Below are positions 35,734-44,866 of a stretch of DNA of 64,000 bases, piece after piece. How positions within the stretch are numbered: position 1 is the first letter of the stretch; every line of letters begins with the position of its first letter. The DNA is from Streptomyces atratus. GTDB lineage: Bacteria > Actinomycetota > Actinomycetes > Streptomycetales > Streptomycetaceae. Both the position numbers and the translations under genes were made by a program. The notes below the pieces were generated by a model. The model was given only the letters and a program-made list of their open reading frames with translations, made no database searches and was not told where the DNA came from. Where the stretch lies: positions 310,001 through 374,000 of the forward strand of contig NZ_FPJO01000004.1 of NCBI RefSeq assembly GCF_900119365.1, written 5' to 3'.

Positions 35734-37026
35734 GTGGATGGAACCTTCTCACTGATCCTGCTTCTCCTCTTCCTCTGGGGTCTGTACTCGCAGCGACTGG
35801 CGCGCGTCGAACTCACCGCCCCCGTCGCATTCGTGCTGCTGGGCCTGCTGCTGGGCGAAGGAATCGGCGTACTGCACCTGGCCCCCTCGCCCGGGACGGT
35901 GCGAACACTCGCCGAAGTCACACTGGCCTGGGTGCTCTTCACCGATGCCGCACGGCTGTCATTCCGGGCCCTGCGCCCGGAGCTCGGTCTGTATGTACGA
36001 CTTCTGCTGCTCGGGCTGCCGATGTGTATCGGCCTCGGCACCCTGCTGGCCATGGGCCTGCTCCCCGGGGTGTCGGGCTGGGCTGCGCTGTACGTAGCGG
36101 CCGCCCTCGCTCCGACAGATGCCGCGCTCGGCGCCACGATGATGGTCAATCCGGTGGTGCCCGCGAGGATTCGCCGCCTCATCAATGTCGAGAGCGGTCT
36201 GAACGACGGTATCGCCACCCCGTTCGTCGTGCTCGCCCTGGCCGGAGTCGCCGCGGCCGGGAGTACGTCGGACACCCATGCCTCCGGAAGTGCCCTCGTG
36301 GAACTCACCATCGGTCTGGCCTACGGCACGGTGCTCGGGCTGACGGCCGGATGGCTGTTGCGCTCCGCCCTGCGCAGGGGCTGGGCCACCGAGGACGTCG
36401 CAGGAGCGGGCGTCCTGGCCTTGGCCCTTCTGAGCTACACCTCGGCCACCGCGATCGGTGGCAACGGTTTCGTCGCCGCCTTTGTCGCCGGCCTGGCCTT
36501 CGGATCGACGCACGGCGCTCCACGGCGCGTGCTGCTGTTCGTCGAGCAGTCCGCTTCGCTCTCTTCCGTCCTGGTGTGGCTGCTCTTCGGCGCCGTGCTG
36601 GTGCCGGCCGCCGTCCATCACCTCACCTGGCAGGCGGTGCTCTACGCGGCACTGAGCCTGACGGTGGTACGCATGGTGCCAGTGGCCCTGTCCTTGACCG
36701 GGAGCGGCCTGGACAGGAAAACCGTCCTGTTCGTGGGCTGGTTCGGCCCACGCGGGCTGGCGTCCGTCATCTTCGGCCTACTGGCGGTCGAGGAACTGGA
36801 ACCGCCGGCCGCGCGGACGATGGTCCCGGTGGTCGCCTGCACCGTGCTGCTCAGTGTCTTCGCACACGGCATCGCCTCCACTCCTCTCGCCCAACGCTAC
36901 GGAAGAGCGACAGCCGTCACCGGCCCGCCCCCGGTCGGCCCGGCCGTGAACGATCTGCCCATCCGGGGGATGGTGGCAGGCGCCACCAAGCCCCACCGGC
37001 ACGACATGCGAGACGGACATGTATGA
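35734..37026 (+). CDS. Cation:proton antiporter (CPA1/NhaP type)
   Basis: The GTG at 35734, six bases after GGAG, gives 430 aa beginning directly with the first membrane helix. About 12 hydrophobic helices are visible, including the Na_H_Exchanger landmark LAPTDAALGATMMVNPVVPA and LINVESGLNDGIATPFVVLA, where ESGxNDG supplies the conserved acidic pair. These are the hallmarks of sodium(potassium)/proton antiporters. It may contribute to pH or K+ homeostasis together with the TrkA-type proteins and P-type ATPase a few kb on. Confidence 0.88.
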   Translation: MDGTFSLILLLLFLWGLYSQRLARVELTAPVAFVLLGLLLGEGIGVLHLAPSPGTVRTLAEVTLAWVLFTDAARLSFRALRPELGLYVRLLLLGLPMCIGLGTLLAMGLLPGVSGWAALYVAAALAPTDAALGATMMVNPVVPARIRRLINVESGLNDGIATPFVVLALAGVAAAGSTSDTHASGSALVELTIGLAYGTVLGLTAGWLLRSALRRGWATEDVAGAGVLALALLSYTSATAIGGNGFVAAFVAGLAFGSTHGAPRRVLLFVEQSASLSSVLVWLLFGAVLVPAAVHHLTWQAVLYAALSLTVVRMVPVALSLTGSGLDRKTVLFVGWFGPRGLASVIFGLLAVEELEPPAARTMVPVVACTVLLSVFAHGIASTPLAQRYGRATAVTGPPPVGPAVNDLPIRGMVAGATKPHRHDMRDGHV

Positions 37027-37389
37027 CCCAGCCGGACATGCGCGACTGCCCGCAGTTCTAGGCGGCCCCTTGCGGCGGCCCGCGAGATCAAGGCCCATGC
37101 CCCGTACTGCCGGGGCATGTTCAACGTGTACGAGATGAAGCGGCTCGGCCGCGAAGAGACCGGCCTCGTCGACCTGGACGACGTTCTCGGCGGCCGCCGA
37201 CGACCGGTGAGCCGAGGGCGGCGCGCCCGGCCACGCAGGCCGCGAAGACGTTCACAGTACTGCCTTCTCTTTCCGGCTGCCGGAAAATCTCCTGTGAATG
37301 CGCCGCACCGTCCGTGAACCGTCGCGACACACTGAACGGCTCTCGGATCGGGGTCCGGTCGGATGCGGCAGCGCGTGCCCGAGGCGGTC
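37027..37389. other. Non-coding stretch
   Basis: No intact gene. A short plus-strand segment near 37066-37200 (AREIKAHAPYCRGMFNVYEM and KRLGREETGLVDLDDVL) has protein-like composition but no start and is not recognised. It may be a remnant. Confidence 0.35.
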
Positions 37390-38307
37390 CTACTGGTCGG
37401 CCGAAATGATCCGACGGCCCGTGAGACTCGTGGGCCGGATCGACACCCACATCTCTCGCTCCCCGCCCGCCCATGGTCTGGTGTGGGCGTCCTTGGCGAA
37501 CCTGCGCACGGCGTCGGGATCCGTCACGGTGCGCGCGGGGCCGACGGCGAGTACGCTCCAGCCCTGGCTCAGGGCATCGTCCACGTGGTCGACTTCGAAG
37601 GCGACCTCCTTGTCCGCAGCCGCCGCGGTCACGGAGCCCGGCGCCGTCCGGAAGACGATGGCGTCATCGATGACTTCGTAGTTGACCGGGACGACTGCCG
37701 GGCGGCCGTCGGACGCCGACACCGCGACGCGCCCCACGCCGTGCGTGGAGAGCAGGGTGCGGCACTCCTCCGGGCCGAGGTCCCGTAGCTGAGGGTGCAG
37801 CAACGCATTTCCCTGGCCGGGTGGGAGGTCGATGCCGCCGCCGCGCAGAGCGGCCACAGTGGTGCCCAGCGCGCCGGCCAGCCCGATGAGGGCTGCCAGG
37901 GTCGGGTCCGCGGGTCGTTCCTCCAGGTAGGTGAGGTAGCTGAGCGACATCCGGGCACGATGGGCTGTTTCCTCCCGGCTGACCCCCAGTCTTCGCCGCT
38001 CGGCGGCCACGCGTCGGCCGATGTCGCCGGGGTTGGCTGCCCCACTTGGTGGGGCAGCCGGCGACACCGCCGCCTCACCCGTGTCCGTCTGCGACTCGCG
38101 CGCGGCCCCGGGCTGTCCGTGCTCCAGGTGCCGGATGTGTGCGTCGGGCCCGGGGAAGACGAGTGTCACCTCGTCCGTGTCCGACCAGCACACGTCGTAA
38201 GGAGGTGTGCCGTCCTCGTGGTGCAGGCCGACGATTTCGCCGTCGCGCCTGGCGCCGCCGGTCGTCGGACTCTCGATGACGAGTTGGTCGCCGAGGTGAG
38301 CTCGCAT
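37390..38307 (-). CDS. DUF1918 - XRE-type HTH - PPOX (FMN-binding) fusion protein
   Basis: 305 aa from the ATG at 38307. Residues 1-60 are a DUF1918 domain (MRAHLGDQLVIESPTTGGAR, DVCWSDTDEVTLVFPGPDA). Residues about 90-155 are an XRE-type HTH (DIGRRVAAERRRLGVSREET, SLSYLTYLEERPADPTLAAL). Residues about 165-300 are a pyridoxamine-5'-phosphate-oxidase-like split-barrel flavin domain (HGVGRVAVSASDGRPAVVPV, EVAFEVDHVDDALSQGWSVL). HTH-PPOX fusions are known in Streptomyces. DUF1918 proteins (Rv0569) belong to the M. tuberculosis DosR regulon. A flavin- or redox-sensing regulator is plausible. Confidence 0.85.
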   Translation of the reverse strand: MRAHLGDQLVIESPTTGGARRDGEIVGLHHEDGTPPYDVCWSDTDEVTLVFPGPDAHIRHLEHGQPGAARESQTDTGEAAVSPAAPPSGAANPGDIGRRVAAERRRLGVSREETAHRARMSLSYLTYLEERPADPTLAALIGLAGALGTTVAALRGGGIDLPPGQGNALLHPQLRDLGPEECRTLLSTHGVGRVAVSASDGRPAVVPVNYEVIDDAIVFRTAPGSVTAAAADKEVAFEVDHVDDALSQGWSVLAVGPARTVTDPDAVRRFAKDAHTRPWAGGEREMWVSIRPTSLTGRRIISADQ

Positions 38308-38684
38308 GACCTCCGCCCTCTCCTCAGAATGGTGCTGTATCCAACTTGCCACGCGGGACTCACCGGCGCATGCCGCGAGCCCTGCGACGAGATGGGCGAC
38401 CCGCTTCCGGGAGGCACCACGCATCACCGACCGGTCGAGGAGCTCATGGGCCGGTCGGCGCCGGTTCGTCGCCGATCTGGGGCACGCCCGTGTCCGCCGG
38501 ATGGCAGTGCGCGGTTCGTGGGCAGTGAGCGCCGTGGTCCCGGTGCTCAGCACCACGTGTGCTTTCGTCGTTCCGTCGTCGTTCTCGAACGGGTGGGGAT
38601 CCACCTTCGGCCTGCGCAGGCAGACCCCTCGTCCTTCAGACCGACGCCGGGCGCTGGAACCGCAGTCGGAACGGCGTGGCGGGA
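38308..38684. other. Intergenic region
   Basis: About 375 bases without a supported gene. A minus-strand frame runs through it into the DUF1918 gene but lacks family features and a clear start. The region should hold the promoter of the DUF1918-HTH-PPOX gene and the end of the ATPase-TrkA operon. Confidence 0.4.
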
Positions 38685-39341
38685 TCACTGGAAGGCCGCG
38701 TGGATCTCCTGCTCGGTGGCTTCGTGCGAGACGAGCAGGAGTTCGTCGCCCGGCAGCAACCGCACCTCGGGGCCCGGCACCGTCGGACGCCCGTCGCGGA
38801 CGACGGTGGCCACGACCGTGCCGGCCGGAAGTGTGATCTCGCCCAGCGTGCGACCCGCCGCCCGGGAATTCTCGGTGATCGCTGTCTCGATGACCTCGAC
38901 GCCGGCCTTGCTGAGTCGCAGCAGTGCCACCGTGTCCGTGGCACCCGTGGCCTCCTCGATCAAGGAGATCAGCGGAGTGGCCGCGGGCACCGCAACGTCC
39001 ACGCCCCACCGCCCGTCGAAGAGCCAGGCGTTCTCCGCGTCGTTGACACGCGCGGCCACGCGCGCCACCCCGAACCGGCGCTTCGCCAGCAGGCTGATGA
39101 CGAGGTTGTCCTCGTCCCGGCCAGTGGCGGCGATGACGAGGTCGCAGGTCAGCGCGCCCGCCCGCTCCAGGAGCACGGGCTCGCAGGCGTCCCCGGCCAC
39201 CAGGTGCACAGCGGGCAGGCCGGCGACTTCGGCGATGCGGTCCTCGTCGTGCTCGACGAGTGTGACGTCATTGCGCGCTGCGGAGAGCACCTGGGCAACC
39301 TGGGTACCGAGGCGGCCCGCGCCTGCGATCAGGACCTTCAC
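38685..39341 (-). CDS. TrkA-type NAD-binding protein with TrkA-C (RCK) domain
   Basis: 218 aa. The Rossmann N-terminal domain begins MKVLIAGAGRLGTQVAQVL with the acidic end of beta2 in VTLVEHDEDR. The C-terminal RCK_C domain contains RTLGEITLPAGTVVATVVRD and LLPGDELLLVSHEATEQEI. TrkA/Ktr subunits gate potassium transporters according to NAD(H) or nucleotide state, in the cytoplasm at the membrane. Its GTG start overlaps the stop of the next TrkA-like gene by four bases, so it is the third gene of a coupled operon. Confidence 0.9.
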   Translation of the reverse strand: MKVLIAGAGRLGTQVAQVLSAARNDVTLVEHDEDRIAEVAGLPAVHLVAGDACEPVLLERAGALTCDLVIAATGRDEDNLVISLLAKRRFGVARVAARVNDAENAWLFDGRWGVDVAVPAATPLISLIEEATGATDTVALLRLSKAGVEVIETAITENSRAAGRTLGEITLPAGTVVATVVRDGRPTVPGPEVRLLPGDELLLVSHEATEQEIHAAFQ

Positions 39342-39997
39342 GTTCCCAGCTCCTTGTCCAGAAAGCCGCGCAGCCGGCCCAGCGCGGTGGCGGTGACGGC
39401 GAAGGTGACCAGGTCACCGGGTTCGGCCAGGACACCGTGGGCGGGCAGCAGCGAGCGGCTGCCGCGGGTGATCTCGACGACGCGGATCTCCCCGTCGACG
39501 TCGAACTCGGTGAGCGGCCGCCCGGTGAGATAGGCCGGCAGCCGGGAGCGGACCACCACGGTCTCGCCGCTGCCGAAGGAGAGTTCCGGGCTGAGATGGC
39601 GGTGCAGAAGCATCTGGTGGATGCGGTTGACGGCCCACCGGACACTGGAGACCGTCGGGATCCCCAGCTCCCGGTAGATGTCGGCTCGGCGGGGATCGTG
39701 AATGCGGGCCAGGACGATCGGGACCCGGTACGTCTCCTTGGCGGTTCGCGCGCTGACGATGTTGCTGCTGTCCCCCGAGGTGACCGCGACGAACGCGTCC
39801 GTGCGGTCGATACCGGCCGCTTCCAGCACGGATCGGCTGAAGCCGTCGCCCGTGTGGAAGGCGCCGGGAAATCCTGGCGGCAGCAGCCTGTGCGCCTCGG
39901 TCCGTCGGTCGACGAGGCGCACGTCGTGGCCTTCGGCGGCGAGCTGCGTGGCGAGGGTGGCCCCGACCCGGCCGCAGCCCACGATGATCACTCTCAT
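39338..39997 (-). CDS. TrkA-type NAD-binding protein with TrkA-C (RCK) domain
   Basis: 219 aa from the ATG at 39997 (GGAGGGAGAAACACG upstream). It has a Rossmann fold (MRVIIVGCGRVGATLATQLA, VRLVDRR) and a C-terminal RCK_C domain (YLTGRPLTEFDVDGEIRVVE, LAEPGDLVTFAVTATALGRL). It differs enough from its downstream neighbour to suggest a heteromeric pair, as seen for CglK/TrkA-type tandem genes. Its start overlaps the P-type ATPase stop. No Trk/Ktr membrane subunit is present in the window, so the pair may regulate the ATPase, the antiporter or a distant channel. Confidence 0.88.
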   Translation of the reverse strand: MRVIIVGCGRVGATLATQLAAEGHDVRLVDRRTEAHRLLPPGFPGAFHTGDGFSRSVLEAAGIDRTDAFVAVTSGDSSNIVSARTAKETYRVPIVLARIHDPRRADIYRELGIPTVSSVRWAVNRIHQMLLHRHLSPELSFGSGETVVVRSRLPAYLTGRPLTEFDVDGEIRVVEITRGSRSLLPAHGVLAEPGDLVTFAVTATALGRLRGFLDKELGT

Positions 39998-42849
39998 CGT
40001 GTTTCTCCCTCCAGGGGCGTACCACGTCGCCGCAGCAGCCATTTCCGTGCTTCCTCGGCGGCCAGCAACAGCGCTCCGAACGCGGCCAGAACTGCCCAGT
40101 CAGCGGCTGCCAGCGGCGCGGTGTTGAAGATCGTCTGGAGCGGCGGCGCGTAGCTGATGGCGGCCATCAGCCCGATTCCGAAGCAGCCTGCGGCCAGCAG
40201 CCAGGGATTGGTCAGCAGGCCGGCTCGGAAGACGCTCTGCCGGTCGGTGCGTACCGCGAGCGAGTTGAAGAACTGGCTGACGACGATGCCGGCCTGAACC
40301 ATGGTGATCGCCTCCCGGTAGACGGGATCGCTCTTGGTGAAGTCGGCATACGGGAGGCCGGAGGCGTGGATGTGCCAGAAGAAAACGGCGCACACGCCGA
40401 GGGCCTGGATGCCGCCGAGGAAGAGGATGCGGCCCATGACAGCTGTCGAGAACAGCCGTTCCCGGCGTGGCCGCGGCGGGCTGTCCATGACGTCGCGCTC
40501 CATCGGCTCGGCGCCCAGTGCCAGCGCGGGCAGCACGTCCGAGCCGAGGTCGATGGCGAGGATCTGCACGGCCGTGATCGGCACCAGCGGGAACCCGGCG
40601 AAGGTCGCCGCGAGGATCGGCACGAGTTCGGCGATGTTGTGGCTGAAGAGGTAGATCAGGAACTTGCGGATGTTCCGGTAGACCGAACGGCCGAGCCCCA
40701 CCGCCGTGGTGATGGAGGCGAAGGAGTCGTCGAGCAGCACCATCACCGCTGCCTCGCGGGCGACGTCCGTGCCGGAGGCACCCATGGCTACGCCGATGTC
40801 CGCGTGCTTGAGGGCAGGCGCGTCGTTTGCGCCGTCCCCGGTGACGGCGACGACCTCGCCGAGCCGCTGCAGCGCGGTGACCACCCGCATTTTGTGCTCG
40901 GGGCTGACCCGGCACAGCAACAGCTCGGTGGAGCTTGCCAGCAGAGCATCCAGGCCGCCCTCGTCCAGTGCGTCCAGCTGCGTGCCTGTCACCACGGACG
41001 GGGCTCGTCCCCGTACGATGCCGACTCGGCGGGCGACGGCCTCGGCCGTCAGGGGATGATCGCCGGTGACCATGACGATCCGGATCCCGGCCCGCCTGCA
41101 GGCATCCACCGCGTCCCGCACCTCGGGCCGGGGCGGATCGTACATCCCGGCCAGTCCCAGGAAGGTCAGCCCCGACTCGGTGTCCCCGAGCGTCGGGTGT
41201 GGGCTGTCGACCCGCCGTCGGGCGACCGCGAGCACGCGCAGGCCCTGCCCGGCCATGCCGTCCGCAGCCGCGGTGATCTCTGCACGGCAGACGTCCGTCA
41301 GTGGCTCCCGCGCGCCTTCCCGGTCGACGGCATCGCAGCGGGCGAGCAACTCCAGCGGCGCGCCCTTGACGTACGCCAGGCAGCTGCCGTCGAGGTCGCG
41401 GTGCACGGTGCTCATCAGCTTGCGAACGGAGTCGAACGGATGCTCCGCCACCCGGGGAGTACGGGACTCCTCGGCCGCTGGATCCAGATCGGCCTTCATG
41501 GCAGCCACCAGCAGGGCCCCCTCGGTGGTGTCGCCGAGCACCCGCCACCCGTCCCGACCGGTCGGCGGCACCAGTCGGGCGTTGCTGCACAGTGCTGCTG
41601 TCCGGAGCAGCTCCCGCACCGGTCCGGCGTCGGAGACCTCACCGACGGGTGCGTACCCCACCCCGGCGACGGAGTGCGGCACACCGTTCACCCACAGTTG
41701 CACGACCGTCATCTCGGCCTGGGTGAGCGTGCCCGTCTTGTCGGTGCACACCACGCTCGTCGACCCGAGTGCCTCCACCGCGAGCAATTGCTTGACGAGG
41801 GCGTGCCGGCGGGCCATACGGCGGACGCCGATCGCCAGGGACACGGAGAGCGTGGCAGGCAGGCCCTCCGGCACGAGCGCAACCATCACCCCGAGCGAAA
41901 AGACGAACGTGTCCACGAACGGCTGCCCACCGGGCGCACGCACCGCGAACAGGACGGCCCCGGTCGCCAGCGCGACGCCGGCCACCCGGCGGGCCATGGC
42001 CGCGACCTGCCGCTGCAGTGGGGTCTTCTGCCGGGGCGCCGCGGCGGTGAGCCGGAAGATCCGTCCGAACTCTGTGGCCGTCCCGGTGGAGCACACGACG
42101 GCCTTGCCCGTGCCCGCGATCACGTCTGTGCCCATGAACACGAGGTTGCGCGCTTCCAGCGGCGGCCCCGTCGGTACCGGCCCGGGCACGCGTGCGACGG
42201 CGTCGCTCTCGCCCGTCAGCGCCGCGTTGTTGACGGCGACCTCGTGTGCTTCGACCAGTCGGCAGTCGGCCGACACCGCGTCACCGGCCTCCAGGAGCAC
42301 GACGTCACCGGGAACCAGTTCGCGCGCGGGCAGGTCCCGCGCATCCCCGCTCCGCAGCACTCGGCAGGTGTGCGGCACCATCGCCTGCAGGGACTCCGCC
42401 GTCCGTTCGGCGGAGTACTCCTGGGCGAAACCGATGCCGGCGTTCAGCAGCACCACGCCGAGGATGGCCAGTGCCAGCTGAAGTGTGGCCGGATCCCGGG
42501 GCTGTTCCAGCGCGTACGCGAGGAAGGTGATCGCCGAGGAGACGATCAGCACGACTGCGAAGAGGTCGGTGAACTGCGCGACCAGCCGTCGCCACACATG
42601 CCCACGACTCACGCGGGGAAGCTCGTTGAGGCCGTAGCGGGCTTGCCGCGCGGTGGCCTCGGGCGGGGTCAGACCACGCGGGGAACTGTTGAGGGCGGCG
42701 TAGACCTCCCGGACGGGCAGGGAGGGGACGGACCGAGCGGGGGCACCCGGCCGGTCCCGCAGCGGCTCGTTCGAGGGGACCGCGCCGTTCGACGGTGGGC
42801 CGTCCTCGCGCAGCGCGGCCGCTCCCCACCGGACGGGTTCACGGCTCAT
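39994..42849 (-). CDS. P2-type cation-transporting ATPase (calcium/sodium/potassium pump-like)
   Basis: About 951 aa. An N-terminal cation ATPase domain (VYAALNSSPRGLTPPEATAR) is followed by the actuator motif TGES in NNAALTGESDAV. The M4 motif is VALVPEGLPATLS, the phosphorylation site is VVCTDKTGTLTQ, and the hinge motifs are MVTGDHPLTAEAV and VAVTGDGANDAPALKHADIG. M5-M6 contain NIAELVPI and DLGSDVLPALALG, and a C-terminal helix bundle follows. This is the SERCA/CtpF group; M. tuberculosis ctpF is in the DosR regulon. The start is uncertain: the ATG at 42849 is used, and the frame is open upstream. It overlaps the first TrkA gene by four bases. Confidence 0.9.
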   Translation of the reverse strand: MSREPVRWGAAALREDGPPSNGAVPSNEPLRDRPGAPARSVPSLPVREVYAALNSSPRGLTPPEATARQARYGLNELPRVSRGHVWRRLVAQFTDLFAVVLIVSSAITFLAYALEQPRDPATLQLALAILGVVLLNAGIGFAQEYSAERTAESLQAMVPHTCRVLRSGDARDLPARELVPGDVVLLEAGDAVSADCRLVEAHEVAVNNAALTGESDAVARVPGPVPTGPPLEARNLVFMGTDVIAGTGKAVVCSTGTATEFGRIFRLTAAAPRQKTPLQRQVAAMARRVAGVALATGAVLFAVRAPGGQPFVDTFVFSLGVMVALVPEGLPATLSVSLAIGVRRMARRHALVKQLLAVEALGSTSVVCTDKTGTLTQAEMTVVQLWVNGVPHSVAGVGYAPVGEVSDAGPVRELLRTAALCSNARLVPPTGRDGWRVLGDTTEGALLVAAMKADLDPAAEESRTPRVAEHPFDSVRKLMSTVHRDLDGSCLAYVKGAPLELLARCDAVDREGAREPLTDVCRAEITAAADGMAGQGLRVLAVARRRVDSPHPTLGDTESGLTFLGLAGMYDPPRPEVRDAVDACRRAGIRIVMVTGDHPLTAEAVARRVGIVRGRAPSVVTGTQLDALDEGGLDALLASSTELLLCRVSPEHKMRVVTALQRLGEVVAVTGDGANDAPALKHADIGVAMGASGTDVAREAAVMVLLDDSFASITTAVGLGRSVYRNIRKFLIYLFSHNIAELVPILAATFAGFPLVPITAVQILAIDLGSDVLPALALGAEPMERDVMDSPPRPRRERLFSTAVMGRILFLGGIQALGVCAVFFWHIHASGLPYADFTKSDPVYREAITMVQAGIVVSQFFNSLAVRTDRQSVFRAGLLTNPWLLAAGCFGIGLMAAISYAPPLQTIFNTAPLAAADWAVLAAFGALLLAAEEARKWLLRRRGTPLEGETR

Positions 42850-43296
42850 ACGGACCACCGCACGCCGCAGTCCGGGCGGCCGGCCTCTGGGGCCCGCACG
42901 AGCGCGGGACCGTCGAAGCAGCGAACGCGTCACAACCTCCGATTCTGTGCGCTGTGCGGTGAGGGCGCCGCGTGGCGGCCGGAACGAGGCCTGTGACGGT
43001 GTGTGCGTCAAGGGGTTCTGCTGACACGGTGGCTTCCCTTCGCCGCAGTGTGCCGCCCCCGCCGCGGCCCGACCGGGCCTCTCCGAGCCCCGTCTCCAGC
43101 CTGTGCTCCGCGCACCGCGCCGGGGCAGGGGCCATCCGGGCCGGGCGCGGGGGCCGGGCGGACTTTCCGTGACGGTTGCGCGGCTTGCGCAGGAGCGGGC
43201 AGAACGGCGACGACGGTCGGCGACCGAGGCGGAGCCGAGCACATCCTGGGCCGGCACAGGTGTCGCGGACCGAGTACGACGGCCGTGGCATCGTGG
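42850..43296. other. Intergenic region upstream of the P-type ATPase
   Basis: About 450 bases with no supported gene. It carries the promoter of the ATPase-TrkA-TrkA operon and the 3' end of the nicotinate phosphoribosyltransferase transcript. A degenerate GGGGCCATCCGGGCC sequence near 43129 weakly resembles the 16-bp boxes of the following region. Confidence 0.35.
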
Positions 43297-44694
43297 TCAG
43301 ATGCTTGGTGTACGGGTCGGGGCCGGCGCGCGGGAGGCTGCCGTGCCCGGTGGTGCGCCACGACGCTCCCGGCGCAGCCGGGCCTTGATGTCGGCGCGCA
43401 CTGTGGCGGTCAGCTTTTCAAGGGCTCGGGACCGGATCGGTGCGACCGGATCGGGATCGTGGATCCGGCGGGCCGGTGCCGGCAGAGCGGCGATGTCCTC
43501 GCGGAATCGCTCACGGGCGTCCTGCCACCGGTCCGGCGGTCCCGTTCGGCGACCGCCCTGCATGACTGTGCGCAGCAGCGGCCGGGCGGAGTCCGGCGGG
43601 TCCTCTCCGTCGAGGGCTATGACGTCGGGCCGCCCGGCCCGGCGGAAGACCTGCTTACGGCCAGGTGTCGTGACCTTCGCCGCGGACAGCTTCATCACGG
43701 GACGGCCGTCGTACTCGACGAGCTTGTATGCGGCGTCCAGATAGGGGGCGTCCGCGGCCACGCCCACACGTGTGCCCACGGCGTACACGTCGATCGGGGC
43801 ACCGGCGCGCACCAGCCGGTCCACGCTGTACTCGTCCAGTCCGCCACTGGCCACGATCCGCACATCGGCCAGTCCGGCGCCGTCCAGAACGGTGCGTGCC
43901 CGGCGGGCGAGTGCGCCCAGGTCTCCGCTGTCCAGGCGGACCGCGCAGCCGGGGCCGCGCCGGAGACCGGTCAGGACCCGTGCGGCTGTGCGCACGCCTT
44001 CCTCCGTGTCGTAGGTGTCGACGAGGAAGGTGACCGGGCCGGGATGGGCGCGCGCGAAGGCATGGAATGCCTCTTCCTCACCGGAGAACGCCTCGATGTA
44101 GGAGTGGGCCATGGTGCCCGAGGCCGGGATGTCCAGGGCGGTGGCGGCAGCGACGTCACTGGTGCCGGCGAAGCCCACGAGGGCGCCGAGGCGGGCAGCC
44201 TGATGTCCGGCCCACGGCCCGTGGGTGCGGCGCAGCGAGAAGTCCACCACGGGCCTTCCGCCCGCGGCCAGGACGCTGCGTGCCGCCTTGGACGCCACCG
44301 TCGTCTGGTGGCAGACCTGGTTCAGCAGATACGTCTCGACGAGCTGGGCCTGCGGCAGCGGGGCGGTCACCTCCAGCAGCGGCTCTCCGGCGAACACCGC
44401 ACGGCCCTCCGGCACGGCACGGACCTCGCCCTCGAAGGCAAGGCCGAGGAGGGGTTCGAGGTCCCGTTCCGGGCGGTGCAGGGCGGCCGCGAACGCCTCG
44501 ATGTCCTCCTGCTCCACGCGGTAGCCCGCCAGGAAGTCCAGCGCGGGCTCCAGACCCGCGGCGACCAGGAAACCCCGGTTGGGCGGGAGGTCGCGGACGA
44601 ACAGCCCGAACGTGGCCGGAGCCCGCATGTCCTCCTGGAGGTAGGACATGGCCATGGTCACTTCGTAGAGATCGGTGGTCGTGACGTCGGACAT
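43297..44694 (-). CDS. pncB: Nicotinate phosphoribosyltransferase
   Basis: 465 aa. The N-terminal TTDLYEVTMAMSYLQEDM substrate loop, VETYLLNQVCHQTTVASKAA, DFSLRRTHGPWAGHQAARLG and DTYDTEEGVRTAARVL match bacterial nicotinate phosphoribosyltransferases. The RLDSGDLGALARRARTVLD phosphate-binding strand and the SGGLDEYSVDRLVRAGAPID loop do too. The enzyme converts nicotinate and PRPP to nicotinate mononucleotide (ATP-dependent) in NAD salvage. The M. tuberculosis paralogue pncB2 (Rv0573c) is DosR-induced. A 16-bp palindromic box lies 86 bases upstream, between it and hsp20, in keeping with stress control. The C-terminal 30 residues are a low-complexity tail. Confidence 0.92.
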   Translation of the reverse strand: MSDVTTTDLYEVTMAMSYLQEDMRAPATFGLFVRDLPPNRGFLVAAGLEPALDFLAGYRVEQEDIEAFAAALHRPERDLEPLLGLAFEGEVRAVPEGRAVFAGEPLLEVTAPLPQAQLVETYLLNQVCHQTTVASKAARSVLAAGGRPVVDFSLRRTHGPWAGHQAARLGALVGFAGTSDVAAATALDIPASGTMAHSYIEAFSGEEEAFHAFARAHPGPVTFLVDTYDTEEGVRTAARVLTGLRRGPGCAVRLDSGDLGALARRARTVLDGAGLADVRIVASGGLDEYSVDRLVRAGAPIDVYAVGTRVGVAADAPYLDAAYKLVEYDGRPVMKLSAAKVTTPGRKQVFRRAGRPDVIALDGEDPPDSARPLLRTVMQGGRRTGPPDRWQDARERFREDIAALPAPARRIHDPDPVAPIRSRALEKLTATVRADIKARLRRERRGAPPGTAASRAPAPTRTPSI

Positions 44695-44779
44695 GGTGAT
44701 CGCCGCCGTGTGATCGTCCCCCGGTCACCAGTCTGACCGCGGGCCGGCCGGGAGAAAGGGACCGGAGGGACCCCGGGCA

Positions 44780-44795
44780 TGGGCCGATCGGCCTC
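44780..44795. promoter_or_regulatory. OsdR/DosR-like 16-bp box between pncB and hsp20
   Basis: TGGGCCGATCGGCCTC, with a perfect GGCCGATCGGCC core. It lies 86 bases before the pncB start and 72 bases before the hsp20 start in their shared divergent region, so it could serve both promoters. Confidence 0.7.
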
Positions 44796-44866
44796 AGTAA
44801 TCGGAACCCGGCCGCGCTGGACTGGGTGTGTCGGCACCGGCGACCGAACACCGAGGAGGTACCACG

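Noticed and set aside
40366..42996. Plus-strand open frame of 876 codons
   Set aside because: Antisense to the P2-type ATPase, whose motifs are complete; the plus frame shows no recognisable domain.
44740..44760. Extra box at GGGACCGGAGGGACCC just before the 44780 site
   Set aside because: The half-sites are direct rather than inverted, so it does not fit the palindrome.
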